A stretch of 64,000 nt of DNA from Elysia crispata (Eukaryota; Mollusca; Gastropoda; Plakobranchidae). The notes beneath the pieces were generated by a model, which saw only the letters and a program-made list of their open reading frames with translations, was not told the DNA's origin and searched no databases. The stretch spans positions 538,501-602,500 of the forward strand of contig JAWDGP010003545.1 of the NCBI GenBank assembly GCA_033675545.1. Reading direction: 5' to 3'. Shown piece by piece: positions 1 to 57,900 of the stretch. The translations under genes and the position numbers were made by a program. The first letter of the stretch is position 1. Every line of letters begins with the position of its first letter.

Positions 1-113
1 TTCCTCAGAAGTAAACTATAAAAAGAGCAAACTTTAAAACTTGAACCTTATAACTCAATTTGTATATTAACCTAATTTTCTTTTCTTTTTTTTTTAAATA
101 CCATATTTGTTCA

Positions 114-118
<5 letters not shown>

Positions 119-148
<30 letters not shown>
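119..148. repeat. (TA)n microsatellite
   Basis: Pure TA tract of 30 bases in the intron after exon 46; the rest of 1-412 shows nothing else. Confidence 0.95.
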
Positions 149-150
<2 letters not shown>

Positions 151-412
151 CAAAAATACTTCAACTTCTTATAAATGAACATCTGATCTAAGTATTAAAT
201 AGGTGACACCTATATTCAGTTACCTAACAATAAAAAGTTTGAAGCATGCTAAAAGTGGTGAAAACAAAACTGCATAAATTGACAGGCACTCCATATATAA
301 ATTAGCAAAGACTCTGAGATTTCAAGCTCTTTACAAGTCTTGAAAAAGTCACAGCCTTCCTCTTCAGCAAGCTTTTTAAGACTCCATAAAGCCATTCATC
401 ATTAGCACTTAC

Positions 413-45718
<45,306 letters not shown>

Positions 45719-46136
45719 CACTGCTGCCAATGTACTTGTGAAAATAGAAGGTCTATTTAGAAATGGCTTAAATATATTTGCATCTTGTTTTAGAGAGATC
45801 AAATGGCTCGTTCAATTCATCTTGTTCACCGCTTTCCCCCCAGCAATACTCATTTTGCTGGCGAGCCACTGTTATGACCCACGTTGCTAAGGAAGTATTA
45901 GATTCAGTTTGTAGCCCCGCAGTGAATGTTGACGATTAGGGAGAACTCTACCCACTAAAAATGCTCTAAGCGCACGTAAAGTCTATAAACGGTATGTACA
46001 CATTGGACTTTATTTTGAGAGTTTAAGCATTAAAATCATGTTTATCTTCATTCTAAAGAGAGACAGAATGGAAATAAAAATGAAAGACAGACAAAATGGG
46101 ATAGATTAATCATAGAACGATATCTACGTAAATTGC

Positions 46137-46510
46137 TTGTTAAATAAACGTAACACTAGAGACAACAGAAATGTGGTTCCTGGGGAGAATGCTACGAAAC
46201 TCATGGACTGCAAAGAAATTAAAGGAAAGTGTTACGAGAAACTGACCCAGCAAGATCACTTATTTTATAGAATACGTAAGCGCCAGGCAATGTTTTATGG
46301 CCATGTGATGAGAAGAGAGAAAATGTCACTGGAAGTGGAGCATCTTTGACAACTGGAACGATCGATGGAAAAAAGAAGCAGGGGAAAAAGCGATAAAAGT
46401 TGTTGGATGAACTAACAAAGTGGCTAAATGCAGGACGAATAACATACTAAAAGCGTCGAGGGATGCGAGGAAGGTCATGATAACCAACACTAAAGAGCAG
46501 GGCACCAGAT
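46137..46510 (+). mobile_element. Decayed LINE 3' tail fragment, same family as the HGD-intron copy
   Basis: RKRQAMFYGHVMRREKMS at about 46270-46320 matches the tail of the copy in HGD intron 11 ([14 protein letters not shown]). DNA identity continues beyond the open frame: ACAACTGGAA, then CAGGGGAAAAA, then ACTAACAAAGTG, then GGAAGGTCATGAT occur in order in both. Near 46455-46505 one frame reads ASRDARKVMITNTKEQGT, a usual LINE ORF2 terminus. It is truncated at the 5' side and carries stops. Confidence 0.8.
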
Positions 46511-47863
46511 TGGTTTGTTGAGTAATGGTTATGTGCACATGTCTGAGCAACGGTACTGGCGTCAGTGATTTTAAACGGTTCAAAATAGGTTCCTCAGTGC
46601 AGCCGCCGAGTCTGCTAATAAAAATTAATTTGACAGTAGAGCACAAGTCATGTCTTTTACCTAAATCTAGTTAGCATAACTTTTTATGATATATAGCATT
46701 CATAACTGATATTATCTGAAGTTTTTCTATGAGGCTTTTAAAAATCTAATAAAATCGCTAAAGCAAAATAGGTGAGACAAAGGATACACATAATTCTTTC
46801 GATGTTATGGCGCTCAAAATTTCACGACTATTATTAAAAGTAGGCCTATGCTGTACTTGCGCATTAGGGCTATCTATCCTGGAACGGTTTGTAAATTAAT
46901 CAGTAGTATTTTTGAAGTGTGACATAAAACACTTAATTGTTTTCAACCATTCTATGCCATTACGTGTTTGCTGCTCTGAGGATAAGGAAAAAAAATGGGG
47001 AATCGACGGAGGAGAGTTTTAAGGATAGTGTGTGTGTGTGGGTGTCTAGGCGTCACCAGGATTTAACAAAATAATAATCAGGTAACAAAAATATTGAAAT
47101 ATCCTGCTATTGGCTATTTCATTCTCTGCAGCACATCTGCCGGTAACTAGACGTTTAGCCATGATGACGGTGAAGAGCCGTACTTATCTAGAATTTACTC
47201 AAAGTTGTATTTAGATCTTGATTAAAATTTTGTCGCATAAAACAAATAGATTTGAGAAAAGTGGTTTATCGATGTTGATTCTTACAAAAATTTCTCAGAA
47301 TATTGGCATAATGTTTTTCCGTCGAAAAACTATCAGACTTTGTGGGTTTGATTTTTTTTTTTTTTTTTTGCTAATGTGGAGCTGCAGGAGGTGCTGGCCC
47401 TACCACAGATTAATGAGAAACGCAGATGTCCCGAATGAGCAAAAACTTCAATTTTTCTGTCTTTTCGTTTCGCCGTCTCTAAGGTCGTCCGACATATTAG
47501 TTCTGGTCACAACAAACTTTCTTTTCATGACGACAAGCATGAAAGGGACACCCCACCAGTATTGTTAATGGCCCATATATAAAAATTTACAACTTGTGTG
47601 GCTAATTTTCTACCGTGATTTAAGTCGACAGTTTTCTCAATTCACAACAATCGAGAAACTATGTCTTCTTATCTAAATCACGGTCTGAAATCGAGACCTT
47701 TCCGCTAGAGACTGAAGCCTTACGAGATTACTCAAACTGTCACCTTTTATTATCACAATTAAAAAAAATTAAATAATATGAGACATCCACAAACTTACCC
47801 TGTAAACTTAAATACAGTACTTCAAAATAAAAAAAATGCTCCTGGTGTAATTTTTTTCCATAT

Positions 47864-47914
47864 AGATCTAGATCTAGACCTAGCTAGATGTCTAGATCTA
47901 GATCTAGATCTAGT
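47864..47914. repeat. AGATCT tandem palindrome
   Basis: Fifty bases of (AGATCT)n and CTAGAT variants; single copies of the same motif recur from 44.8 to 54.7 kb. Confidence 0.9.
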
Positions 47915-48381
47915 GGGTCTGTTTAAAACGCCCGAAGCAGTGACTATTGATCCATAAACTTGAAATTCTAGAGCCAGATCTTGCGATTCACAGAGCATAT
48001 TCTGAATATTGTAAAGCAATAATTATTTAGCGAAGCCAGTCTAATCAATGCCTAGCTCATCCGATGCATTAGTGGCACGATGTCGTAGATCTACATCTAG
48101 CCTGTGATAGCTCAGTTATCGAATTTTTAATATATTGAAATTGTAAAGACATGAAGGGCAGACAAACACTCATGTTTTTTTAAACATTTAAAGCACGTAA
48201 TATTTAACCAACTGAATTGTTTTTATATTATTTGACTCCAAACCTATTTTTAACTTATAAGGCATGAAAAAGAAATGTAAAGCTTGAACTGTAAGATATA
48301 GGGAAAGAAAATCTGTCCGGCACCTGCAAAATTTTCGAAACAAGAAAAATATGAACAAAATAAAAACCAGCAAGCATCAAC

Positions 48382-48399
48382 ATACACACACACACACAC
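48382..48399. repeat. (CA)n microsatellite
   Basis: Nine CA units in the intergenic gap. Confidence 0.85.
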
Positions 48400-51300
48400 C
48401 AACAATGATCTCATTTCTGATTTATCATAACCTTGTAAACAGTAGCGTAGCGCATTAGAAAAAAAATTTCTGCAAACTTTAAAAAAAATGTGCACTTATT
48501 ATGAAAAAAAGTTGTTCTCAGTTTTTAGGAAAATTTTTTTAGACGATATTCCAACAGAACACTATTGTTTTCAACATAGGATAAATACAGTTTCCACCTT
48601 CTTTGACCAAAACAGTTATGGCGGCATCGAAAATTTACGGAAATACCAGGGACATCCCGAAGGGCCTGTCTGTGTATCTTTCCGTTCCTTAATGTGTGGG
48701 CCCTACTGCAACATTATATTCACTGTGGGTTCCACGTTACGGAATCTTACGGTGGTTCAGTGGATATGAAGATAATATAGGTCTTTCAGATTAACAGTTC
48801 CAGTACAGAAAAAAGTGAAGTAATAAAAAGGAAGGTCAATGATTACTATAGGAAGAAAAAAGAAAAGCTGTCAAAGGTTCACAGTAAAAAGTATGCAGGA
48901 ATAAAATATGTGAGGACATCATTAGGAATCTAAAGAATTGGTGCAAAAGAGGGGAGGGTGGGGAGAAAGGAATAATGCAAATATCTTGATAAAACTTCTA
49001 TACAAGATTTGATTGCCTCAGTATCAAACATCAAAGGAAGAGGGAATGAATGTGTATAAGGTGAAATAACTCTTTGAATAAAAATTAAAACCACTAACTA
49101 GCTAGGTACGAGGCATACAAATTAGTGTTCTGAAATTGAGTGCGTGCTAAATTTAGATCTATAGTAATCATGATTGTCCTTACAAGGAATCACGTTCCAC
49201 AAATTTGGAAAACATCTGAAACCGTTACCTATCAGCTCTAAAGGTAAAAAATAACTAAAAAAAAAAAAAAAAGAAGATGAAAACAGCAAATCCCATGCAT
49301 GTGAGATTATTCCTGTGATATTGAAGCCGCGAAAGGAATGATTATGTTGTACTAAATTAATTTTAGACAGTCTTGAGTTTCAGTTTTTACATTATTCTAA
49401 TAAAATCATTGTAGCTATCTGGCTCTACACCACGCTTGGGATTTTCGCTTTATGCCTTGTGCATTTTCAATTGCGTTTATGACAATTTAGATACTTTATT
49501 TTACGCTGTCATAAATCAATGTAGGACTAACACAATAACGATTCCAATCAGCATCGGACTCCCAAACAAAATGTGTAAGAAACAGCCAATCTGTACCTGT
49601 GAAAAGTAACAACAACAAAACAAACAACAGAAACCGAGGTCAACAAAGGTAAACCCCAGAAGAAGGCGACTGCATTCGAAATCTTCTTTTGTAAAACGTA
49701 AATCTAAAGCCTCTACTACAAGAGTGTCCTGGCCTTGGGTCTTACCCGCTGGAAGCTAAAAGTAAATGTGTCGAGAGAAGGGTGAAATAAACAAAATAGT
49801 AATAATTTGCCTATTAAGAGAGCGGGTAGTGATTTGCACACACACTGCAAGAGACATGAATAGGCCTACGCAGGAGAAACCAAAACAGACATTTTGAAGG
49901 ACGATACACATTAATTGCAGACCGAATTCGACATCAGGGAGTTTCATCGCAGTTTCAGGATAAAGAAGATTAAATAAGACATGCCGAGAATTCTTTTATG
50001 CCCCACTTGCACTTTTCGACATTGAATTTAAAAGAGATACATGTACTCTTTAGACACGGTGGTTTTGAGCTTCAAGTATACTTCATAGTTGCTTTTTTTT
50101 TTTTTAAATCACAACTTAATATAGGCCTTGCGTTGTTTGAGAGGCATGTTGGAATATTAGATACCGGTGAGAAAGACCTGTTTATTGATTTCTCTTCTGA
50201 TATCTTTGGGCTGCATACTGATTTCCTTGATTTTTTAAAGATGTTATGTAAATATTATTTTTCTAGATATGCTGGATATTTATATCCTCTAATTTTTTAA
50301 TTAAAACTGCAAACTTCACCTAGGTGTCTATTTAAGTAAAAAAAAAAAACAGGCTCTTAAGTACCTAATTTCTCAAAACCAGAATGGGTTAAATTTTCAA
50401 AGAATTAGAGCCATGTGAAATTATATTGATCAGTTGTCAAAAGAACTTTGCTGTATTACTAATATTATTGTGAAGTACTATTCAAACATAATTATTTTTT
50501 AACTGTTTTGCATTAACTGACAATTTTCGAAGAATGAAGAATTTCGACGAAAACTTTTCCAGCTCATAATTTAAAAGGAAAGATCCTTACCTTCTAGGCA
50601 TATTCTACGTTTAAAAAAAAATAATCGCACCACTTGACCTAATGATGATGTGCAATCCTAAATATTCTTTATTTCATCTTAGACCTTAGCAGAATTTAAA
50701 AGTCTTAATGTCCATTGTTTACTTTGGTTTTTTTTTAGTTACCTAAAATTACATTTTGTGCTGTATACATTTTTTATCTGCCGGTTCAAATAATCTGAAA
50801 TAAGTTCCTTGAGATAATTCGAAAAAAGGGGTTTGATTTAAAAATAAAACAAAACTAAAAACGCCATATCAGTGTAATTGGGCTTAAACACACAGTAGGC
50901 TTCATGAATGAAGTAAAGTATTCCGCGTTACTTTCTAATAAAAGGGCATCAAGTTTGTTTTGAAAGTGGTTTTCCAAGGACAATGCGTGTTACATTGAAA
51001 CCACTTCTTAAATGTTATTTAGATTAAATTACAGATGAAGGTCAATTAACTGTTAAAAGCCAGTGATGATAAATAGCTGAAATAATGACTAAATTAAGAG
51101 ATACAATTAATTTTGTCTGAATGTTGAAAAGGGGTTACCGGTCTCACAGTAAAACATTTTTTACAGCCTGGACACCTTAAGGAGTTCCATCAACCTGACT
51201 TTAAGTACCGATACAAAGAAAGCTGTTAGGGCCTAATATCGTATGAAACGTTTGCAATCATAAATAATTCAAACCTGAACTTAGGACTGGCACTGAAAGA

Positions 51301-51633
51301 TCCGTGTCATCAGGCTTTCGATATGGAATAATATTTTTGATGTGCAACAACTTTTTTTGAAAGATGTATAAAATGCCCGTTTCATGTGCCTTTCAAAAGA
51401 TTGATACAAAACCGTACAATTAAATTTTTGAGTTAAGAGAGTTGAAAACAGATAAAAGTAACATTACTTTTCCCTTTTTTATTATTTCACTGACTAAATG
51501 CCCGAAACATTTTATAGAATGTTGAATAGGAATCAGTCGGCGACAGCATGAATTCATTCTTTCAACTTTTATTTCTGTGTAAGATTACAACATATTAAGC
51601 AAGTTTGACTTTTCTTGTTATGACATAAACAAG

Positions 51634-51758
51634 AACCAAAGCTTAATTTTCCATTCTGATGGTTTAATCTCGATAACCAAAGCTTTATTTTTCCATTCTG
51701 ATGGTTTAATCTCGATAACCAAAGCTTTATTTTTACATTATGATGGTTTAATCTCGAT
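51634..51758. repeat. 42-base tandem repeat, three copies
   Basis: Unit contains AACCAAAGCTTTATTTTTCC, then ATTCTGATGGTTTAATCTCG; three copies with a few substitutions and one missing base in the first copy. It is the only minisatellite I saw. Confidence 0.92.
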
Positions 51759-54309
51759 GAGGAATTCAACATTCTGTATATGTGTGTATGGGCAGAGGGC
51801 ATAGACTACTATTCAGTCCTTGGCAGAGGGAAATTTAGTGAGTGGGGACAGACGGATGACTTTTATCATAGCTCAACACTGATGACATAAGACAGCCTCA
51901 TATAATGTGCTTGTACACATTTTATTTATTTGCTCGTGCTCCGTATAGAGTTTAGATTATCAGTCCTCGAATTATCATCATTTTAATTGTTTCTCTCAAA
52001 CATCAGGGCAGAGCTGAAAAAGTGCAACACACCCGTATAATCACATCCATCAACTTCCTTTTCTTTTTTTGCCTGTTTCTCAGTAAACGAAATGGCTCAA
52101 TTTTTTTTCTTTTGAACCCTTTAATTTTTCTAAGTGGGATTGTGAAATAGGGAACAATTGTGATATAACTTTACCGTAACAACACTTAACGTTACATATA
52201 GTCTATTATACTTGCAAAAGTGCCCTAAAAGCAATGAAAAAATTTAACATAGACCTATTATTCAAGACGAGCTGGCTCTGTTTGAGATACACGTGTTGGA
52301 AGTGTAAACTTTGCAGTGGATAAGAGGTAATGCAGCCTATACACTTTAAAAATCAGAGTGATTTGGATTACTTATAACATGACATTTACTTCCCTATTAG
52401 CAAAGTTGGATAACCAATGACGGAAATTTTAGTATGCCATGCGCCAGCTCTGTGCCCGTCACCTATTTTAAGAGGTACCTCCTCTAGATTCACCCTCCTC
52501 CCTATCATCACCTGCGTTAAGAGCGTACATTAACACAAATATGGCGAATATTTAAATGTTCTCTCATTAAGGTAATATGAAACGTTACAAAATTAAAAGG
52601 CATAACAAACGTCTAGTGCTGGGGCTATCGGCACGGCACGGTACGTTACCCAACGGTACACCAACATTGAAGGTACATCCAGTAAATGCACGGTACGCGA
52701 TACTGTGCTGAGCCGTGCCATTGGATCTAGCTTTTCGTCGGCACGTGCATACCGTAGACTTCGGACTGATTCCATTTTGTGTTTTGGGTGGACTTTCCTG
52801 CCACACTTCACTCAGCAATCAGCACGACTCTCTGACAGTCGATATCAACTTTGCGCAAGGGAAATTTAGAGGAGGAGGAGGAAATGGAGAGGAAGAGAAA
52901 GGGAATAGGATGCGGAAATGAAATGCAAATAAAAAAGGATCAACAGAGGAAAATATACATATACTCCTCACAGGACTAGACTTCAATCAATGCGAGGTTT
53001 GATTTAGGCCTAAACTGTCAACCAATGCACACCGCACATGTCTCTTCATTCTTATCTGCTGTGGCGGATTACAATCCTTTTGTTTCGTCTTCACCTACAC
53101 TGCTGTCCCTTATAACTTTTTGCAACTTACATAGACACGTTCTTTTCTTTTCCTATGAAATAAATTTCTGTTTATTATATAACCGTTTGTCTGTTTGTTT
53201 GCAGTTTTATTTAATGAACAAAATCTATTTGCTGCTGCTCTTTAATCGTTCTTTGAATTTTTATACTTTACCTATTTCAGAAAGTGTACCACCATCCTCA
53301 GGCTATAGTTTTCAATATTGCAATAAAAACATAACTGATGCATATTAAATGTTAAATGTATTATTCCATTGTTTGGCATAGGTATATCTCTCTCTCTGTG
53401 TGCGTTTTAAATGGTGCCAGGTAGTGTTATAGACTTTCGCTTTCAGCTGCTTCTCGATGTGCCTTTAGTGCCGCCGCCTGTATTCAGTGCCGGATTCTTG
53501 GTTTAACTATACAGACTGATTTAACTCGGATAATTATGATCGCAGCTTGCCGCCCTACGAATCGGGACGTACTGTGCTCGCCTTTACCCCTCGCCATGGG
53601 ACCCGATCCTCGGCGGGTAGTAAAATATCGTGCAGACTCAAGGGCATCGCTAAAGCAATGGCAGACTCCAGCATTACTGTCCAGTTACATGCTTCTATGT
53701 ATTCCCTTTTTCTAATTCATGTGACTTCTACTCTCCTTCACGTCAGTTTTCTTTTCACTGTTCCCAACCTCAATATTTGCTTTGTAAGTGTTGGTTTTGG
53801 GTTCTGAAGAGCAATGAAAGAATCAAAATTAACAAAAAAACTTCTGTCCTCTTCTTTCAGTAATCAAAGAAGCACAGCTAGCTGCGCTTTCTCCGTGTTT
53901 CTTCCCTGTGCTCTTTGCTACCCACATACCTTTTTGTCATTTGGTTGAAAAGTCTTACCTCAACTTAGCGTGCTTGAATCGTTATCAAGTATGTTTCACA
54001 GCTGTGGCAACCTCTTTGCTTATAGACACCTGTGACTTAACTGTATCAAAACAATTATGTATTTCAGCCAGTAGTGTCCTGACAAGGTCGATTTTTTTTT
54101 GTCATTCATGGTTCAGTCACGCAAAGCCCCGCACTGCTTGTCATACACAACACAGAATACACAGCAATCGGATCTAGATCAACGCAGAACTAGCGAGCTA
54201 GTCTGGCGTAGTCACCAAAATATTATCTCCTTTCATTTGGTTAGTAAGAGTCGAACAGGGAGGTTACAGACCGAGGAGAAAAAAGGGCGAAAAAGAACGT
54301 GCAGTGACA

Positions 54310-54327
54310 ATGTCTTCCAAACTCGAA
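54310..54327 (+). CDS. HGD: HGD exon 1
   Basis: 18 coding bases, MSSKLE, with a GTAAGT donor, phase 0. It is short as in the human gene. The sequence upstream (54240-54309) is purine-rich and may be the 5' untranslated leader. Confidence 0.9.
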
Positions 54328-54853
54328 GTAAGTCTAGTTTCTTTTTGTTTTAATATCTCTGGATCTAGATTTCTTCGAAATCATAGTCTTTCTGTTATTT
54401 GTTTAATTGTCATTTAAAGTAGATTATACATTGTGAAAGTAAGTAGGTGAAAAAACAGCCACGAGTTCGGTCACTCGGTGACAGGTGTGTCTTTCATTCT
54501 CTTCAATGATTGGTTCAATTAAAGTACACACCCCCAAATCCTGTTTGATAGGCCTAAAGGTCATGTTCGGATTCATAGCCACAGACTAAGTACATTGGCA
54601 GTTATGCGCAACTATTTTTTCTTGACCTCGACGAAGAGATTTAAAGAGAATATGCACTAGATCTAGATCTGGGTCAAGATCTTAGTCGAATATTAAAAAA
54701 GAAAAAAAAGTCTGTGTCTATTAGGGATAAATGAGCATGCTGCTGGCCCATCATCCAATTGGTTAGTCTTAGCTTCAGGCTTGACAAAATCGATACACCA
54801 GATGAGTTGGCAAAGTTTGAGTTGCCTCACATTTGAGCAATAATAATAATAAT

Positions 54854-54917
<64 letters not shown>

Positions 54918-57900
54918 TCAGCAGCAGCGAAAACGCCTCACACCCTCCACCCCTACCCCGTCCCCACCCCCAAATTTTAACCTGCAAATTTGCGAATCCT
55001 GTTAAACGCAGTCTTTAGATTCCATTATAAAAATGTGTCATTTGCTATTATGTATGAAGTGACGGAAGAATATAAACTTACACTGTGGATGATTGATTCT
55101 TTTTTTTAAGAGCCCTTCTCATCCACGGTGTTAGTAATAAACAAGCTCAAGGAGGTTGGAATAAAAGAAGAAATAGAAAGAAAAATAAAACAAACGCGCA
55201 CACATAAACTTTAACCGTGCCCATGATAGCACATTAGCAAGAAAACTGAAAGTATCTCAAGTGAAAATTTATATTTGTAAGATAAATGGAATAAGCATTA
55301 CATAGGAATGTATTATACCGCGTCAAAATATATAAAATCAGATTGAAAAAAAGAAATTCAAACGGTACTTGCATCATCCATAGTTGTAACTTCTGAGCAA
55401 TCAACTTTTGAATAAAATAAAGTCATACATAATAAATTGTTCTTGCCCCTCTTCCTTAGTATTTGTCAGGTTTCAACAATGAGTTTGCAACTGAAGATCC
55501 CCGATGCCCAGGAGCCTTGCCTGAAGGTCAGGTGAGGACGAATTAAACATAGAAACTACTCTCAATTTATGGTTATGGAGTTATTTATTATGATCATGGC
55601 TTTTTTGACACATCCATATCGATGGCACTAAAATGCTAACCAGAAACTAGTTTTGTAGAATTAACCAATCGATAAATCAATCTATCCCGAGTTGTGATCT
55701 AGAACTAAAATAAATACACTTAAATTGTCATTATCTTTTGTGATGACTTTAGATTTTCAAAAGAGGGATCATGATAATCTATTCTCCAATTTTCATATTG
55801 ATTTTCAGAACAACCCCCAGAAATGTGCTTATGGACTTTATGCAGAGCAGCTTTCAGGCACAGCTTTTACAGCGATGAGACATGAGAACAGAAGAACGTA
55901 ATGGCAAAAGATTATTTTTATGTCTTATTATGTGTAATGAGTTTCAAGTTTCCTTTTAATTAAAAAATCTGAATACTTCCATTGCTAAAAAGATAACCAA
56001 TTTATATAAAAAAAATACCCAAGTAGAGTTAGTGTCAATTCCATTTTTTTTGTATAGTTAAATTTTGTCTTTATAACAGATTGTTTTTATCACAATTAAT
56101 TATTGCTAGCCAAAAATATTGCTTAAAATTATTCTCTAAAAAAACCCACCTGCTTTGATCACAAATTGATTGCTTTTATTATCAGTTATTATGAAAATAG
56201 GCAGAAAAAAAACAAGAAGTTGTGTGAGATGTTCATTCCACTATTGATTATCAAATCAGCCTTAAATTTCTGATTAAAACAAGCTGGCCCATCAAAATAA
56301 ATCATCTGTGCCAATATACCAATTCATCCAGAGTAGGATTATTCTTCCTATAAATTTAATGAAAAAATTAATATACCTGAATTCTTTATTCATGTTACCA
56401 CGAAAATTGTAAAGAATGTAGATTTCATGGGTATTATGATTTTTTTGTCATGGCTTATCCACTGTCTACTAGAATAGTCTTACTGAGTCTTACTGGTGTA
56501 AAAATTCAGGCAAACTTTTCAGGAACAAGTTTTGTGTGGAAAACATACTTGACTTTGTGATTATATTATGTTTACATAGGACTGGATTTATAGACTTGAG
56601 GGTTCCTGCCAAATGGACCAATTATGCTTTTATAACTATGTATGTTAGATAAAAATACAAAATGTCTCTAAATTTTTCTGCGTCTTTTTCAGTTGGCTTT
56701 ACCGCATACGACCTAGCGTAGTCCATACCCCATTCCAAAAAATTGACAAGGGATTATTGACCCATGACTGGGATACTGTGGAGCCTAACCCTAACCAGGT
56801 TGGTTTTCTTGTGTTATATAAATTTAACAGTTTAATCAATTCGTTTTGGTTAAAATTTCTTAAATATTACTGCATTTAAAATTGGACACCTCTGAAAGGC
56901 TCAAAAAAAAAAAATCCAGAAATTGCCATTTGTTAATGTTAACCTTTAAAAAAATCTATGTCAATACACAGATGAAGCTTTGAACTTCTTTTTTCTGTAA
57001 AAATAGCTCTAAAAAAAGGCTGAAACAAATTTGGTTGAAGACATACGTTATATTAAGAAACCAATAAAATTGTTATCTTATGACATGCTGTAGGCTTAGT
57101 AAGAATCTGGAAAAGCAGACACAGAAAAAAAAGCAAAACAATGTAACAACAACAAAAATAAAGTTTTCAACATTTTTATGGTTAATAATAAGCATAGATC
57201 TCTGAATATCATAATACAAGGTGGGAGTCCAATATTTTTTGCTATGTTTGCTCATTTAGTTGGTTTTAAAATTTAGCATAAAAAATTTCTACACCAAAGT
57301 TAGACAATCAAAATTAATTGTATATCTGCTCGATCATTTTTTACTTTTTATTTATGTCTGTAGTTGAGATGGCATCCATTTGATTTTCCAGAGAAGAGAC
57401 AAGATTTTGTCCAGGTATTGATAGATAACAATACATTTAATTAGTTAATTGCTTCATTTTAGTATCATCATCATTTGATTCTCTTGGTAATTCATAGAAT
57501 TTAAATCATATTTGTATGACTATTGTATTATTGTTTCATTCCTTTTTTTTCAGAAGTAGAAGCACACGAAGGGAAATTTTAGAATTTTTTTTACATAATG
57601 ATCTAATAAAGCATATACATTAAACAATAAGATTCAGTGGGTCATGTTTCATAATTGTATGTTATATGCCAAATTTTTAACAAACAGTTCAAACTCAATG
57701 AAAAGTTGAAGCATGCTACAGTTTTGTTGTTCTATTTGTGTGCACATAATCAGACTGTTTGTTTAGACCATACTCAGTTTTATCTGGTTGTAATTAGGTT
57801 TTGAATAGTAAGTCTATTCGTAAATGATTTTTTTTTTTTATTTTTCCATTCAATATTTCCTTTATTTTTCTTAAAATGTGTGGCCACTTACTTCCATCCG

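Larger units (their letters stand above)
45719..54309. other. Intergenic gap between divergent AK9-like and HGD genes
   Basis: About 8.6 kb without a supportable intact gene. It holds a LINE tail (46137-46510), AGATCT-type palindromes, a short (CA)n, a 42-base tandem repeat near 51.7 kb, and a more GC-rich stretch at about 53.4-53.7 kb that might be promoter or upstream exon of HGD. The promoters of both genes must lie here or at its ends, but I see no clear TATA or initiator element. Confidence 0.7.

Noticed and set aside
48488..48769. 93-codon open frame in the intergenic gap
   Set aside because: Composition is ordinary for chance, no homology recognised, no supporting splice sites or promoter.
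53025..54353. Several open frames of 80-107 codons upstream of HGD
   Set aside because: They overlap one another in different frames, show no family motif, and probably reflect the lower AT content there.
54775..55018. Poly-Leu and poly-Asn open frames
   Set aside because: Product of the AAC repeat in HGD intron 1.
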